Origin: Actinomycetota bacterium
GTDB lineage: Bacteria; Actinomycetota; Thermoleophilia; BMS3ABIN01
DNA: 64,000 bases
Direction: 5' to 3'
Assembly: GCA_016235065.1 (NCBI GenBank)
Contig: JACRMB010000003.1
Coordinates: forward strand, 531,943-595,942
Shown here: in pieces, positions 18,871 through 28,585 of the stretch
How positions within the stretch are numbered: the stretch's first letter is position 1
Layout of the letters: the number at the start of each line of letters is the position of its first letter
Made by a program: the position numbers and the translations under genes
Notes under the pieces: generated by a model
What the model was told of the DNA's origin: nothing
What the model saw: only the letters and a program-made list of their open reading frames with translations
The model's database searches: none

Positions 18871-21537
18871 ATGTCCGGATATCACAGACCATCGATTCTT
18901 CTTTTCGTGGCCAGCGCGCTGGCTTGCGTCCTGTCGCTGGCAGCTTATGCCGCAGCGGCATCAAACCCGGCGCCGGCAGGCCCTGGCAACCTGGCTAACG
19001 CCGCTCCTCTCAACCTTCCGCCCGGAACTTCGACAGCCGATGCTCCCGATGCCTCCGCGGATCTGTCCGTCGCTTCGGCCACGAGTTTTGCTTCTCCGAT
19101 CCTGGCAGCCAGCATCCCAATATCCAGCGGTTTTGACTATCCCGTCGGCGGCGCCCTGCACCATGAGGGCTTCGAGATGAACAACTGTTTCGGCTGTGCC
19201 TGGAACGACTGGCTCGGCCATACCGGCGAGGACTTCGATAACTACAGGTGTGGCGATCCGGTCTATTCTGTCTCCGAGGGAGTCGTCGTCTACCGGGGCC
19301 TCGGCCCGGGAGCCTGGGGTAATGTGATCATCGTCCAGCACCTGGTCAGGGGGCGTTTCATCTACTCACAATACGCCCACCTGGAGACCATGAATGTCGT
19401 GCCCGGCCAGATCGTCGGCCGCAGGCAGCAGATCGGCACCGTGGGCACTACCGGCACGGTTGCCTGCCACCTGCATTTCGAGATCAAGGACCAGCCGCGC
19501 ATCGGCCACGGCTATACCGGCTGGCCTTTCAGCGGCCTCACGGTCTACGACGATCCCATCAACTACTGGGCGCCTTCCTGGTATATCGAGAACACCCGGC
19601 ACCTGGATTCGCCGTTCGGCACCATCGATGGCACCAGGGTGATCCCTGGCGGGTTCAAGCTCTGGGGCTGGGCGCTGGATCCCAATACGTCCGATTCGAT
19701 CCCCGTGCATGTCTACCTGGACCGGCTGGGAGCTGCGATCCTGACGGCCTCTGATTACCGTGGTGATGTCGGCGCCGCTTATCCCACTCTGGGGTCTTAT
19801 CACGGGTATAGCTCGGGTATCACCGCCGCCCCGGGAACTCACGAGGCCTGCGTCTATGGCATCAACACCGGCGCCGGCGACAACACCCAGATCGAGTGCC
19901 GCACGGTCACGCTGACAGGTAATCCGATCGGCGGCCTGCGGGACCTGTCGCTGAGCGGCGGGAGCATCCAGGCGGACGGCTGGGCAATCGACCCCGACAC
20001 GTCCGCGCCGATCGGCATCCATTTCTACATCAACGGCCAGTTCGCCGGCTCCTCCGATGCGGTGCTCGACGATCAGAGTGTCCTCAGCAGCTATCCAGAG
20101 TATGGTGCCGGTCATGGATTCAGCGCCTTATTACCTAAGTTTGCAGGTGATAACCAGGTCTGCGCCTATGGCCTTAACACCTCAGCCGGCACGAACACCC
20201 TGCTCGGCTGCGAGACGATCAATGTGGGCCTGGACCAGTTTCCCCCGGCGCCGGCCGCCTCCGGACGCCATTACTACTGGCCATATTTCGACGGCGCCGG
20301 AGCCTACAACTGGCTGCTCATGGCCAGCCCCAGCACAGGGACACAGCTGAACTTCGACCTCAACCTCCAGGGAAGGCAGCTCAACCTGGGCCTGTTCGGC
20401 AATCCGGCGGTCGCTCCCGGCGAGACATTCTTTGCCGGTTTCAGGGGCATCGCCGGCGGTCCCGTGGTGACGACTTCCACCAGCGGGGAAAGGGCCATAG
20501 TCAGCCAGCGCATCCTCTGGGGCGGCCGGTCGCTGGACGAGGTGCCAGGAACAGAGTCCGGCAGACTGTCTGACCATTTCTACTGGACCTGGTACGACCA
20601 GCAGACCCCTGGCTTCGCCGACTGGGTGATGGTAGCGAATCCCGGAAGTTCATCCATCTACTATGAGATCACAGTCGCCGGACAGGACCCCGGCGCCGGG
20701 TCGAGCGGCACCGTCGGGCCGGGAGCTCTCGCCGCGCCCGCATTCCCGGGAATTCAAGGTGGGCCGGTCGAGCTGCGCGCCTGGACCGACTCCGGCAAGA
20801 CAACAACGGCGACGGTCATGGCGTCGCAGCGGGTCCTCTCCGGATACACAACCGCCTTCAACGAAGTCCCCGGCATCCCGGCATCGGAGCTTTCCGACCA
20901 CTATCTCTGGACCTGGTACGACAGCATCGGCGCTGCCGGGCGTAACTGGGTGATGATCGCCAACCCGGCCGGCGGGCCTGCCGAGCTTTATTACAGCATC
21001 CGGCTGGGCGGCGCCCAGGAAGTCGCATGCGGCGGTCCCGTAGCTCAGAACGGATTTGCTTTCTGGAAGAATCCCGACCGGCGCGACGGCCCGGTTGAAC
21101 TGAACACCTTCGCCGACGCGAACTGCACGGTTCTTGCCGATTCGGTAGCATCGCAGAGGATCATCTGGGGTCCGTCCTTCGAGGAGGTCCGCGGACAGCC
21201 TTTCGAGACTCTCCTGCCGGAGAACTACTGGACCTGGTACGACCAGCAGACTCCGGGGGCGCTGAACTGGGTCATGGTAACCAATCCGGGTGCTGCACCG
21301 CTGTACTATCAGATAAGGATCGGCGGCGGCGATCCGGGAGCGGGTTCGACAGGCACGCTTGATCCTGGCCGGTATGCTTTCCCATCATTTGCAGGGGTAA
21401 TCGACGGGCCGGTGGAGGTTAGAGCCTGGCTGACAAACCCAGACGGCACGCCGGATCTCAGCCAGCCAGCCCCAGTCCTGGCTTCGCAGAGGGTCCTTTG
21501 GAGCGGTTACTTCAACGAGGTGCTGGGGCAGGGCTGA
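18871..21537 (+). CDS. Secreted M23 peptidase with four-repeat WYD tail (paralogue B)
   Basis: 888 residues, a clear paralogue of the preceding gene with 55 bp between them. The signal peptide runs to about residue 30 (LACVLSLAAYAAAA). The M23 domain at about 85-235 keeps GHTGEDFDNY and CHLHFEIK. Two GWALDPNT/GWAIDPDT modules sit at about 255-460. Four WYD-tail repeats occupy 466-888 and end VLWSGYFNEVLGQ. Repeat 3 (YLWTWYDSIGAAGRNW) carries the variant GG-P-ELYYSIRLGG insert also seen in the third paralogue. Predicted secreted wall endopeptidase. The tandem arrangement indicates local duplication and possibly different timing or substrates. Confidence 0.9.
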   Translation: MSGYHRPSILLFVASALACVLSLAAYAAAASNPAPAGPGNLANAAPLNLPPGTSTADAPDASADLSVASATSFASPILAASIPISSGFDYPVGGALHHEGFEMNNCFGCAWNDWLGHTGEDFDNYRCGDPVYSVSEGVVVYRGLGPGAWGNVIIVQHLVRGRFIYSQYAHLETMNVVPGQIVGRRQQIGTVGTTGTVACHLHFEIKDQPRIGHGYTGWPFSGLTVYDDPINYWAPSWYIENTRHLDSPFGTIDGTRVIPGGFKLWGWALDPNTSDSIPVHVYLDRLGAAILTASDYRGDVGAAYPTLGSYHGYSSGITAAPGTHEACVYGINTGAGDNTQIECRTVTLTGNPIGGLRDLSLSGGSIQADGWAIDPDTSAPIGIHFYINGQFAGSSDAVLDDQSVLSSYPEYGAGHGFSALLPKFAGDNQVCAYGLNTSAGTNTLLGCETINVGLDQFPPAPAASGRHYYWPYFDGAGAYNWLLMASPSTGTQLNFDLNLQGRQLNLGLFGNPAVAPGETFFAGFRGIAGGPVVTTSTSGERAIVSQRILWGGRSLDEVPGTESGRLSDHFYWTWYDQQTPGFADWVMVANPGSSSIYYEITVAGQDPGAGSSGTVGPGALAAPAFPGIQGGPVELRAWTDSGKTTTATVMASQRVLSGYTTAFNEVPGIPASELSDHYLWTWYDSIGAAGRNWVMIANPAGGPAELYYSIRLGGAQEVACGGPVAQNGFAFWKNPDRRDGPVELNTFADANCTVLADSVASQRIIWGPSFEEVRGQPFETLLPENYWTWYDQQTPGALNWVMVTNPGAAPLYYQIRIGGGDPGAGSTGTLDPGRYAFPSFAGVIDGPVEVRAWLTNPDGTPDLSQPAPVLASQRVLWSGYFNEVLGQG

Positions 21538-21697
21538 TCGTTGCTGGGCGTCTCGGTGGCTATCGGTTCTGCGCCCGCTGAACCGGTGAAACTGCTCTTC
21601 AGGCCAAGGTTTATCGCTGATTCTGACGATACTATTATTGGACGCGGGCTGTTCAAGTTTATCGACGGCTGCCCGAAGAACCAGCATCGAAAGAGTA

Positions 21698-24600
21698 ATG
21701 AGACACCTCGCACGTCATCTCAGAGCCTTCGGGGGAATTATAAAAGGGGCTATCCCGATCTCACTTGTCCTCATGGCAGGACTTCTTGCCCTGACCGCAG
21801 CCCCCGCGCTTGCCGCCCCGCCGACGGTCACGCCCGCGGCGCCGAGTGTCAATGAGGCTCCCGACTACGCGTCCGAGAACTGGGCAGATCCCTGGGATTA
21901 CAATAACGTCGAGGACCTCAGCCTGACCCCGGTCGTGCAGTCGGTCAACGTCTCCGGCCTCGCCATGAACGGCGGCAGCCTCAGCTTCAACAACTCAAAC
22001 GGCTACATCGTCCCGGTCTGGTCCTCAGGCGCGTTCGCCCATGGGCGGGACGCTGACATCCATCCAGTAGACGCCGGCAGGTACACGCGCCTGTCGTTCC
22101 GGATGTATTCCAGCGTGTCGTCCAACGCCGGCCAGATCTCCTGGTTCAGCTGCGCCGGCGCTGTCCCCTCCTGCTGGGGCGCCATGCCGCTGCAGGTGCA
22201 ACAGGGATGGAACACCTACGATGTGCTCCTGGCCCCGGGATACGGACCGGCGGCGCCTACACCCTGGTCGGGTGCTATCAAGGTGCTTCGTCTGGCGCCC
22301 GGTGCGGCCGGCAACATCCAGCTCGACTGGATGCGCGTCTATCAGCCCGGCGGCAGCGGCGTCAATCTAACGGTTTCCGGTGGCTACGCTGACGAAGTCT
22401 GGTGGGACACTGACACCGACCCCAATAACAACGATCCCTCGCAGGTCGGCGGCAAGAGCGCCGGCCGGCTGGCCTGGTACACGCCCAACGGCGGCACGGT
22501 CAACTTCCCTTCGGCGCAGTTCCCGCCGGGCACTTATTACTTTTACTCCAAACAGGGTGGTCAGGTCTCTGGCTACAGCAGCCCGGTGACGGTTGACGCG
22601 GCGCCTGAACCGGTCGTCATCGATCCGGATATCGCCGGCGGCGACGACTACGCAACCGTGGTTCGCGGCGACGCCTGGGATTTCTGGCAGGCGGGCGACG
22701 CCTGGCAGGTCAACAACTCAACCAAATCTGTCGCCGCGGGCATGTTGCGAGGAAGTTACGCGGGTCCCTATCCAAACGACCCCCAGGTGATCCTGCCGCA
22801 GGCCGGCCAGATCAACGCCAGTCTCTATCACCGCCTGACTTACCAGGTCTATTATGATGGGCCATTCGGCCTGGATAATGCTCCCGGCGGCGGCATGGTT
22901 GCCCGCACCATCTGGACGGTGAATCAGGGCGGAGTACCCGGATACCACGATTCCCAGGACATGATCGTCTTCCCCGGGTGGCAGACGGTAAGCGTCGACC
23001 TCAAGACCAACCCGCCTTCGCTGGCGGAAGATGAAGCTTCGACTAATCCGATCGGCTGGGGCGGCCCTCTCAGCGGCTGGGTGGGAAGCTTCCGCTTCGA
23101 CCCGCACGAGGACCCGGGCGGCCGTGTCTGGTATCTGGAGGATATCCGCCTGGCCCGTGACGACCGCGGCACACCGAACTTCGACATCCAGTTCCAGGAT
23201 AACGGCTGGGAGTCTGGAACAACCGCCGAACTCTGGGCGGACGCCGACACTTCCGGCTATAACGGCTACCAGATCGCCAGCGGCATCCCGGTTAATCAGG
23301 GTGTGAACATCTACAACTGGAACGGCGGCGGCGTGCCGGCGTGGGGGATCTGGCATATCCATGTGAAGCTGACCGATCCGGACGGAACGATCAGTCGCGC
23401 TTATTCGACCGGGCCTGTGGAGATAAGCCCACCGCCGGATGCGACGCCGCCGGTGGTCAGCGTCACGGCGCCATCAGGCGGGATCTCCGTAGGTGACCCC
23501 GTGATAACGGCGACAGTCAGCGACGCGGCGCCTTCCAGCGGCATCAACGGTGCTTCGGCGACGCTCAGCCTTAATGGCGGTACCACGACTCCCTGCACGG
23601 TCGTCGGCGCGAATATCAGCTGCCCGACCAGCGGTCTTGAGAACGGCCATTACAGCTCGACCGTCTCGATCTCAGATAACTCCGGTAACTGGGGAACCGC
23701 CAGCGGCTCATTCGACGTCGCCGGCCAGAGCTATGACCTTTACAGCAGTTACTTCACCTGGTACGACAATGTGGGCGGCTCAAACTGGGTACTGATGTCT
23801 AACCCGACCGGCTCGGTTGACGACATCACTTTCGATCTCGCCATCGCCGGCGCGGTCAAGCCCATCGCCCCTCTTTCGGGCCAGGCGGTCGGTCAGGCCC
23901 ATCCGGGGCAGTCAGTCTTTGCCAGCTATCCGGGCTTGAGGGACGGCCCGGTAGAGGTGGGCTACAAGGCGATTGGCGGCACCGGCGACAAGGCTCTGGC
24001 CAGCCAGCGCATCCTCTGGGCGGGCAAATCCCTGGAGGAAGTGCCGGCGACCGAGAGCACCAAGCTTTCAGATCACTTTTACTGGACCTGGTACGACCAG
24101 CAGACTCCGGGCTATGCCAACTGGGTGATGGTGGCCAATCCCGGGGCGGTCGAGGTCTATTACCAGATCACTATCGCCGGTGAGGATCCCGGCACCGGTA
24201 GTACAGGAACTATCGCCGCGGGAGGATACGCCATGGCTGCCTTCCAGGGAAAGATCGGCGGCCCGGTAGAGGTCAGGGCCTGGAGCGGTGATCCTGACCC
24301 GGCTCAGGGCTCGCCCGCCAATGTCATGGCGTCCCAGCGGGTGCTCGCCAACTACGGAGGCGCCTTCAACGAAGTCCCGGGCATACCGGTGAACGAACTT
24401 TCCAGCGACTACCTCTGGACCTGGTACGACAGCGTCGGTACGGCCGGCCGCAACTGGATCATGATCAACAACCCCGGGAGCGGACCGCCCGAGCTTTATT
24501 ACAAGATCAAGGTCGGCGGCACGGAGGAAGTGCAGTGCGACGGACCTGTGCTGCAGAATGGCTACGCATTCTGGAACAAGACCAACCTGCTGAACGGCCC

Positions 24601-25066
24601 GGTCGAGCTGAAGACATATTCCGATTCTGGCTGTACCATAGCCGCGAACTCGGTGGCATCCCAGCGCGTCGTCTGGGGACCCTCCTTCGAAGAGGTGCCG
24701 GGCACGCCGCTGACATCGCTGGCTGCCGAATACCACTGGACCTGGTACGACCAGAAGAGCGCCGGCGCCCAGAACTGGGTCATGGTGGCGCCGAAGCCTG
24801 GAGAGGCCGACATCATCACAGTCGTCGCCAGCTTCACGGATGAGAACGGAGTGCCGCGGACAAGCGGCCCCCACGACATCAACCCCGCGGACCCCAATCC
24901 TGATAATCGCCGCTGGTACTGGACCTCACCGAACACCCGTGGCGGACCGGTTCAGGTTATCGCCTACAAGAAGGACGCTCCCGGCACGCCCAAGCAGGTA
25001 ATCGTCTCCCAGCGTGTACTCTGGGGCGGGTACTTCAACGAGGTGCTGGGGACGGTGCTGAACTAG
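21698..25066 (+). CDS. Secreted beta-sandwich protein with four-repeat WYD tail (paralogue C)
   Basis: 1122 residues from ATG at 21698. A start 60 bp upstream in frame is possible but adds no signal-like sequence. The signal peptide reads ISLVLMAGLLALTAAPALAAPP. The first 620 residues contain two related jelly-roll-like segments resembling carbohydrate-binding modules (GWNTYDVLLAPG; GWQTVSVDLKTNPP; LDWMRVYQPGG), then an Ig-like domain beginning VVSVTAPSGGISVGDPVI. No catalytic motif was recognised. The tail (about 684-1122) has four repeats starting YFTWYDNVGGSNW and ending VLWGGYFNEVLGT. It may be an adhesin or a structural surface-glycan binder. Function is inferred from fold impressions only. 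Confidence 0.82.
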   Translation: MRHLARHLRAFGGIIKGAIPISLVLMAGLLALTAAPALAAPPTVTPAAPSVNEAPDYASENWADPWDYNNVEDLSLTPVVQSVNVSGLAMNGGSLSFNNSNGYIVPVWSSGAFAHGRDADIHPVDAGRYTRLSFRMYSSVSSNAGQISWFSCAGAVPSCWGAMPLQVQQGWNTYDVLLAPGYGPAAPTPWSGAIKVLRLAPGAAGNIQLDWMRVYQPGGSGVNLTVSGGYADEVWWDTDTDPNNNDPSQVGGKSAGRLAWYTPNGGTVNFPSAQFPPGTYYFYSKQGGQVSGYSSPVTVDAAPEPVVIDPDIAGGDDYATVVRGDAWDFWQAGDAWQVNNSTKSVAAGMLRGSYAGPYPNDPQVILPQAGQINASLYHRLTYQVYYDGPFGLDNAPGGGMVARTIWTVNQGGVPGYHDSQDMIVFPGWQTVSVDLKTNPPSLAEDEASTNPIGWGGPLSGWVGSFRFDPHEDPGGRVWYLEDIRLARDDRGTPNFDIQFQDNGWESGTTAELWADADTSGYNGYQIASGIPVNQGVNIYNWNGGGVPAWGIWHIHVKLTDPDGTISRAYSTGPVEISPPPDATPPVVSVTAPSGGISVGDPVITATVSDAAPSSGINGASATLSLNGGTTTPCTVVGANISCPTSGLENGHYSSTVSISDNSGNWGTASGSFDVAGQSYDLYSSYFTWYDNVGGSNWVLMSNPTGSVDDITFDLAIAGAVKPIAPLSGQAVGQAHPGQSVFASYPGLRDGPVEVGYKAIGGTGDKALASQRILWAGKSLEEVPATESTKLSDHFYWTWYDQQTPGYANWVMVANPGAVEVYYQITIAGEDPGTGSTGTIAAGGYAMAAFQGKIGGPVEVRAWSGDPDPAQGSPANVMASQRVLANYGGAFNEVPGIPVNELSSDYLWTWYDSVGTAGRNWIMINNPGSGPPELYYKIKVGGTEEVQCDGPVLQNGYAFWNKTNLLNGPVELKTYSDSGCTIAANSVASQRVVWGPSFEEVPGTPLTSLAAEYHWTWYDQKSAGAQNWVMVAPKPGEADIITVVASFTDENGVPRTSGPHDINPADPNPDNRRWYWTSPNTRGGPVQVIAYKKDAPGTPKQVIVSQRVLWGGYFNEVLGTVLN

Positions 25067-25213
25067 GTTCAGGCTGCGAAGCACCCGGCCGGCCGCAACA
25101 CCGGGCTGAGCTCCAAGCAGCGCCGGGTTCTCGGAAACTCCCCCAAATAAGCCTGTTTCTGATATTGTAGAATGCCGTAGTGACAAGCACTGCGCATTCA
25201 GGAACAGAGCCCA

Positions 25214-25912
25214 ATGCCCCACGTTTACCAACGCCAGATAGACATCGACAGCGGCGACTCGCTCGCCCTCATAGCCCGCAAGATCACCCGTGGCAGCCGC
25301 GTGCTGGAACTCGGGGCGGCAACAGGTTATTTCAGCCGTTTCCTCAAGGAGGAGCTGGGCTGCACGGTAGACGGTATCGAGCTCGATGCGGTCATGGCCG
25401 CCGAAGCCGCGCCGTTCTGCGGCAAGCTGGTGGTCGGCGACCTTGGCAAGGAGCGGCTGCTGGACCATTTTAAGCAGGGTGCATATGACTTCATCATCTG
25501 CGCTGATGTGCTTGAGCATCTTTACAGCCCCGAGGCGGTGCTGGAACAGCTGCCGGCGCTGCTGGCATCGGGAGGCAATGACGGCCAGCACGGCAAGGTC
25601 ATCGTGTCGATCCCCAATATTGGTTACGCCGGCGTCATACTCGATCTGATCGAGGGCGGCTTCCAGTATCGTGACGAGGGCATCCTCGACCGCACGCATA
25701 TCCGCTTCTTCACGAGAGGCAGTTTCGAAGGCATCCTCAGCACGGTCGGCTACGAGGTGGAATCGGTCGAGCCAGTGCGCCGGGCCCTCGAGGAGAGCGA
25801 GTTCTTCGGCAGGCTCGACCAGATGCCGGTGCCGCTGAAGAATTATCTTTTTGCCAGGCCTGACGCGGATGCCTATCAGTTCGTGTTCGTCATCCGGCCT
25901 GTGGGGACTTGA
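25214..25912 (+). CDS. Class I SAM-dependent methyltransferase
   Basis: 232 residues. Motif I VLELGAATGYF at about 31-41, acidic strand-2 end VDGIELD, motif DFIICADVLEHLYSPE and a later strand KVIVSIPNIGY define a Methyltransf_11/23-type fold. LDRTHIRFFTRGSFEGIL is typical of sugar- or glycolipid-modifying methyltransferases in polysaccharide loci. It lies between paralogue C and the GH26 gene, with 147 bp upstream. The substrate is unknown. Confidence 0.87.
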   Translation: MPHVYQRQIDIDSGDSLALIARKITRGSRVLELGAATGYFSRFLKEELGCTVDGIELDAVMAAEAAPFCGKLVVGDLGKERLLDHFKQGAYDFIICADVLEHLYSPEAVLEQLPALLASGGNDGQHGKVIVSIPNIGYAGVILDLIEGGFQYRDEGILDRTHIRFFTRGSFEGILSTVGYEVESVEPVRRALEESEFFGRLDQMPVPLKNYLFARPDADAYQFVFVIRPVGT

Positions 25913-26073
25913 ACGAGTTAGCCGGGTGAATGCACAACGTAAATATCAATCGTATAAACCTCCCTGCTAGCGGCATTCCCAAGAAATTTCGTTTACAAAT
26001 TATCAACATTGACCAGGGATGTTATTTGTTATAGTTTTTAGCATATATTTGAGCGATCGCGAGAGGCGGCGAA

Positions 26074-28515
26074 ATGAGAAAACTCAGGCTCATCTTTTCA
26101 TCGTTTGCAATGGCAATGATTTGCTCTCTTATGATTATCCCGCTCGTTCAAGCGCAGACTTCGTACCCCGATGGCCCACAAATAGGTGCTTTTCTTCCTA
26201 ATCCCAATCAATACAATCCTAATCCATGGAACGATACTCAATTTGAGCAGTTATCAGGCCACAATCTTGACATTTTTTTATGGTACCAAGACTGGACGGG
26301 TAACTATAGTGCTCCCAATCCACCAGTCATTCAAATAGCATCCGAAGTTGCTTCTGCAGCGAGCGCTGGACACACAATCCAACTGGCATGGGAGCCGCAT
26401 GAACAGGGAGCGCCATATGTTCCCTCGCCACAATGCAGCCCTACTGCGCAGCAAGGCCAACTTTCTTTACAATGCATGGCACAAGGTGGTTATGACGCGA
26501 GCCTCATAATTCCGTGGGCGGATGCTTTAAAGAATTTTAAGGATGCTCAGGGTAATCCATATACTGTCCTCTTTCGTCCGATGTGTGAAATGAATGGCGA
26601 TTGGGTGGATTGGGGAACAACGAATCCAACTAACTCGTATTACATTCAGGCATGGCAGCACATTCATGACGTTTTTTATGAACGAGGCGCTTCAAATGTT
26701 ATTTGGGTCTGGTCGCCGAACCGAGACGGTAGTACAACAAGCGCGCAGAACACATTTAATAATTACTATCCAGGTAATAATTGCTTAGGTAGTGATGGAC
26801 AAAGAAATCATCCTTGCGTTGATATTATCGGTATTGACGGATACAACTTCGGAACGGAATGTACCAATCCAACTTGTGGATGGGTGTCAAATTGGCAAAA
26901 CTTGGGTCAAGTTTTTGGCCCAAGTTATGACGTTTTTGCACATAATCAGCAAACCATGAATATGCCAATAATGATTGCAGAGATGTCATCAACCGAGAAT
27001 GGCGGTGATAAGGCGTCGTGGATTACATCAGCATATACTTCGTGGCTTCCGTATAGATTCCCGCGAGTTGTCAATGTCACATGGTTTAATGAAAGAAAAC
27101 CTGAAGGACTGAATGGAGGATCTCCGATTATCGATTGGAGTATTGCAAGTTCGACAGAAAGCCAGCAGGCTTTTCAATCTGCTATGCAAAGCCTGAACGA
27201 TCACACCTATTTTATGAATTGGTACGATAATATCGGTGGGGATAATTGGGTGATGATAGCAAATCCCGGTGTCAATAACGTCTCTGCGGATCTGTCTATT
27301 CCTGGAGTTTTCCCCGGGGATACATCGATAACTATTCCTTTGTCCATTAATCCGCAAAGTACAGGACTATTTGCTAGAAGCAATTCAAGGGGTGGTCCAG
27401 TAAAGATTACGACTCACAATAATACAAATGTCATAGTAAGCCAACGAATGAATTATCCGAAAGGATACAGCGGAAATTCATTTGAAGAAATTCTAGCTCG
27501 AGACTACAACAATCTATCTAGCCTTTATTATTGGCCGTGGTACGATACGAAGGATTCCCGCTTTAGCAGTGGAGTCTACATTCAGATAGCAAACATAAAT
27601 CCATTCGAAATTTATTACGAGATAAAGATTGGTGAAGAGTCAAATCCTTGTCTGAAGAATGGGGGGTGCGGCACGATCTCGCCATCCGGAACAGGATTAA
27701 ACAGTATGGTATTTCCAACCTTCGCGAACATCCAGAGTGGCCCGGTTGAGGTTCAAACTTGGGTCTCCGAAATTGATGAATCAGGCAATCAGAAGAAACT
27801 TTCACCTGCATTCAGCGTGCCTTCACAACGCCTGCTCTTTAACGGAAATGCTCTAAACGACACGCCGGGAACATCAGCTTCGGAGTTGTCTGACCATTAT
27901 ATTTGGACCTGGTATGATCTATATGATCCAAGGGTAAACGGTGATTGGATTGTAGTCACCAATCCATCTACGAGTGAAACAGTAACTGCAGTAGTCTCAT
28001 TCTTCGATCAAATTAGTGGCACCCCAGTAAATGTGTCGCATAACATTGCCCCAGGGGATACTTGGCCGTTCTACTTTCCTGGTAAAAGAGGTGGGCCGGT
28101 GGAGATCAAAGCATCTTTGGCGGGATTTGCATGGCCTAGCAATAAGAGAAGTGTAATAGCCTCGCAGCGAGTAATTTGGGGTCCTTCATTTGACGAAGTT
28201 CCAGGCATGCCATTCGATGCACTTAGTAGTGAATACTTCTGGACTTGGTATGATCAGTCGTCGCGGCCGAATGTTCAGGATTGGCTTCTTATAGGAAATC
28301 CTAATGCGGCACAAGTAACCTATACAGTAAAACTCAATGGTGTTACACAGCCCTGTTGGCCTTGCACGCTTTCGGGCGGTGAGACGGCTGTCCTAGCTTT
28401 TTCACCACCACAAAATGGGCCGTTGGAGATTGTCTCTTCTGGCGGAAGCGTAGTAACTTCCAGGCGGATTCTTTGGAATGGATACTTTGACGAGGTCTGG
28501 GGGACTAAAACCTAA
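26074..28515 (+). CDS. Secreted GH26-like glycoside hydrolase with four-repeat WYD tail (paralogue D)
   Basis: 813 residues. The signal peptide ends near LVQA (27). A TIM-barrel domain of GH26 (beta-mannanase) type covers about 35-360: GRF-like start IGAFLPNPNQY, acid/base glutamate E172 in RPMCEMNGDW and likely nucleophile E303 in IMIAEMSSTE. The residue before the acid/base is Cys in place of the usual His. The tail (about 376-813) has four WYD repeats ending ILWNGYFDEVWGT. The gene is clearly AT-richer than its neighbours throughout, including the tail, which suggests arrival by transfer from another lineage. Predicted to cut a mannan-like or related beta-glycan outside the cell. Confidence 0.88.
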   Translation: MRKLRLIFSSFAMAMICSLMIIPLVQAQTSYPDGPQIGAFLPNPNQYNPNPWNDTQFEQLSGHNLDIFLWYQDWTGNYSAPNPPVIQIASEVASAASAGHTIQLAWEPHEQGAPYVPSPQCSPTAQQGQLSLQCMAQGGYDASLIIPWADALKNFKDAQGNPYTVLFRPMCEMNGDWVDWGTTNPTNSYYIQAWQHIHDVFYERGASNVIWVWSPNRDGSTTSAQNTFNNYYPGNNCLGSDGQRNHPCVDIIGIDGYNFGTECTNPTCGWVSNWQNLGQVFGPSYDVFAHNQQTMNMPIMIAEMSSTENGGDKASWITSAYTSWLPYRFPRVVNVTWFNERKPEGLNGGSPIIDWSIASSTESQQAFQSAMQSLNDHTYFMNWYDNIGGDNWVMIANPGVNNVSADLSIPGVFPGDTSITIPLSINPQSTGLFARSNSRGGPVKITTHNNTNVIVSQRMNYPKGYSGNSFEEILARDYNNLSSLYYWPWYDTKDSRFSSGVYIQIANINPFEIYYEIKIGEESNPCLKNGGCGTISPSGTGLNSMVFPTFANIQSGPVEVQTWVSEIDESGNQKKLSPAFSVPSQRLLFNGNALNDTPGTSASELSDHYIWTWYDLYDPRVNGDWIVVTNPSTSETVTAVVSFFDQISGTPVNVSHNIAPGDTWPFYFPGKRGGPVEIKASLAGFAWPSNKRSVIASQRVIWGPSFDEVPGMPFDALSSEYFWTWYDQSSRPNVQDWLLIGNPNAAQVTYTVKLNGVTQPCWPCTLSGGETAVLAFSPPQNGPLEIVSSGGSVVTSRRILWNGYFDEVWGTKT

Positions 28516-28585
28516 TTAAAAGGCGCTGGATTGTAGACGCTTTATAGAACTACAAACGATTATTTAGGATCATGAAGAAGTGAAA

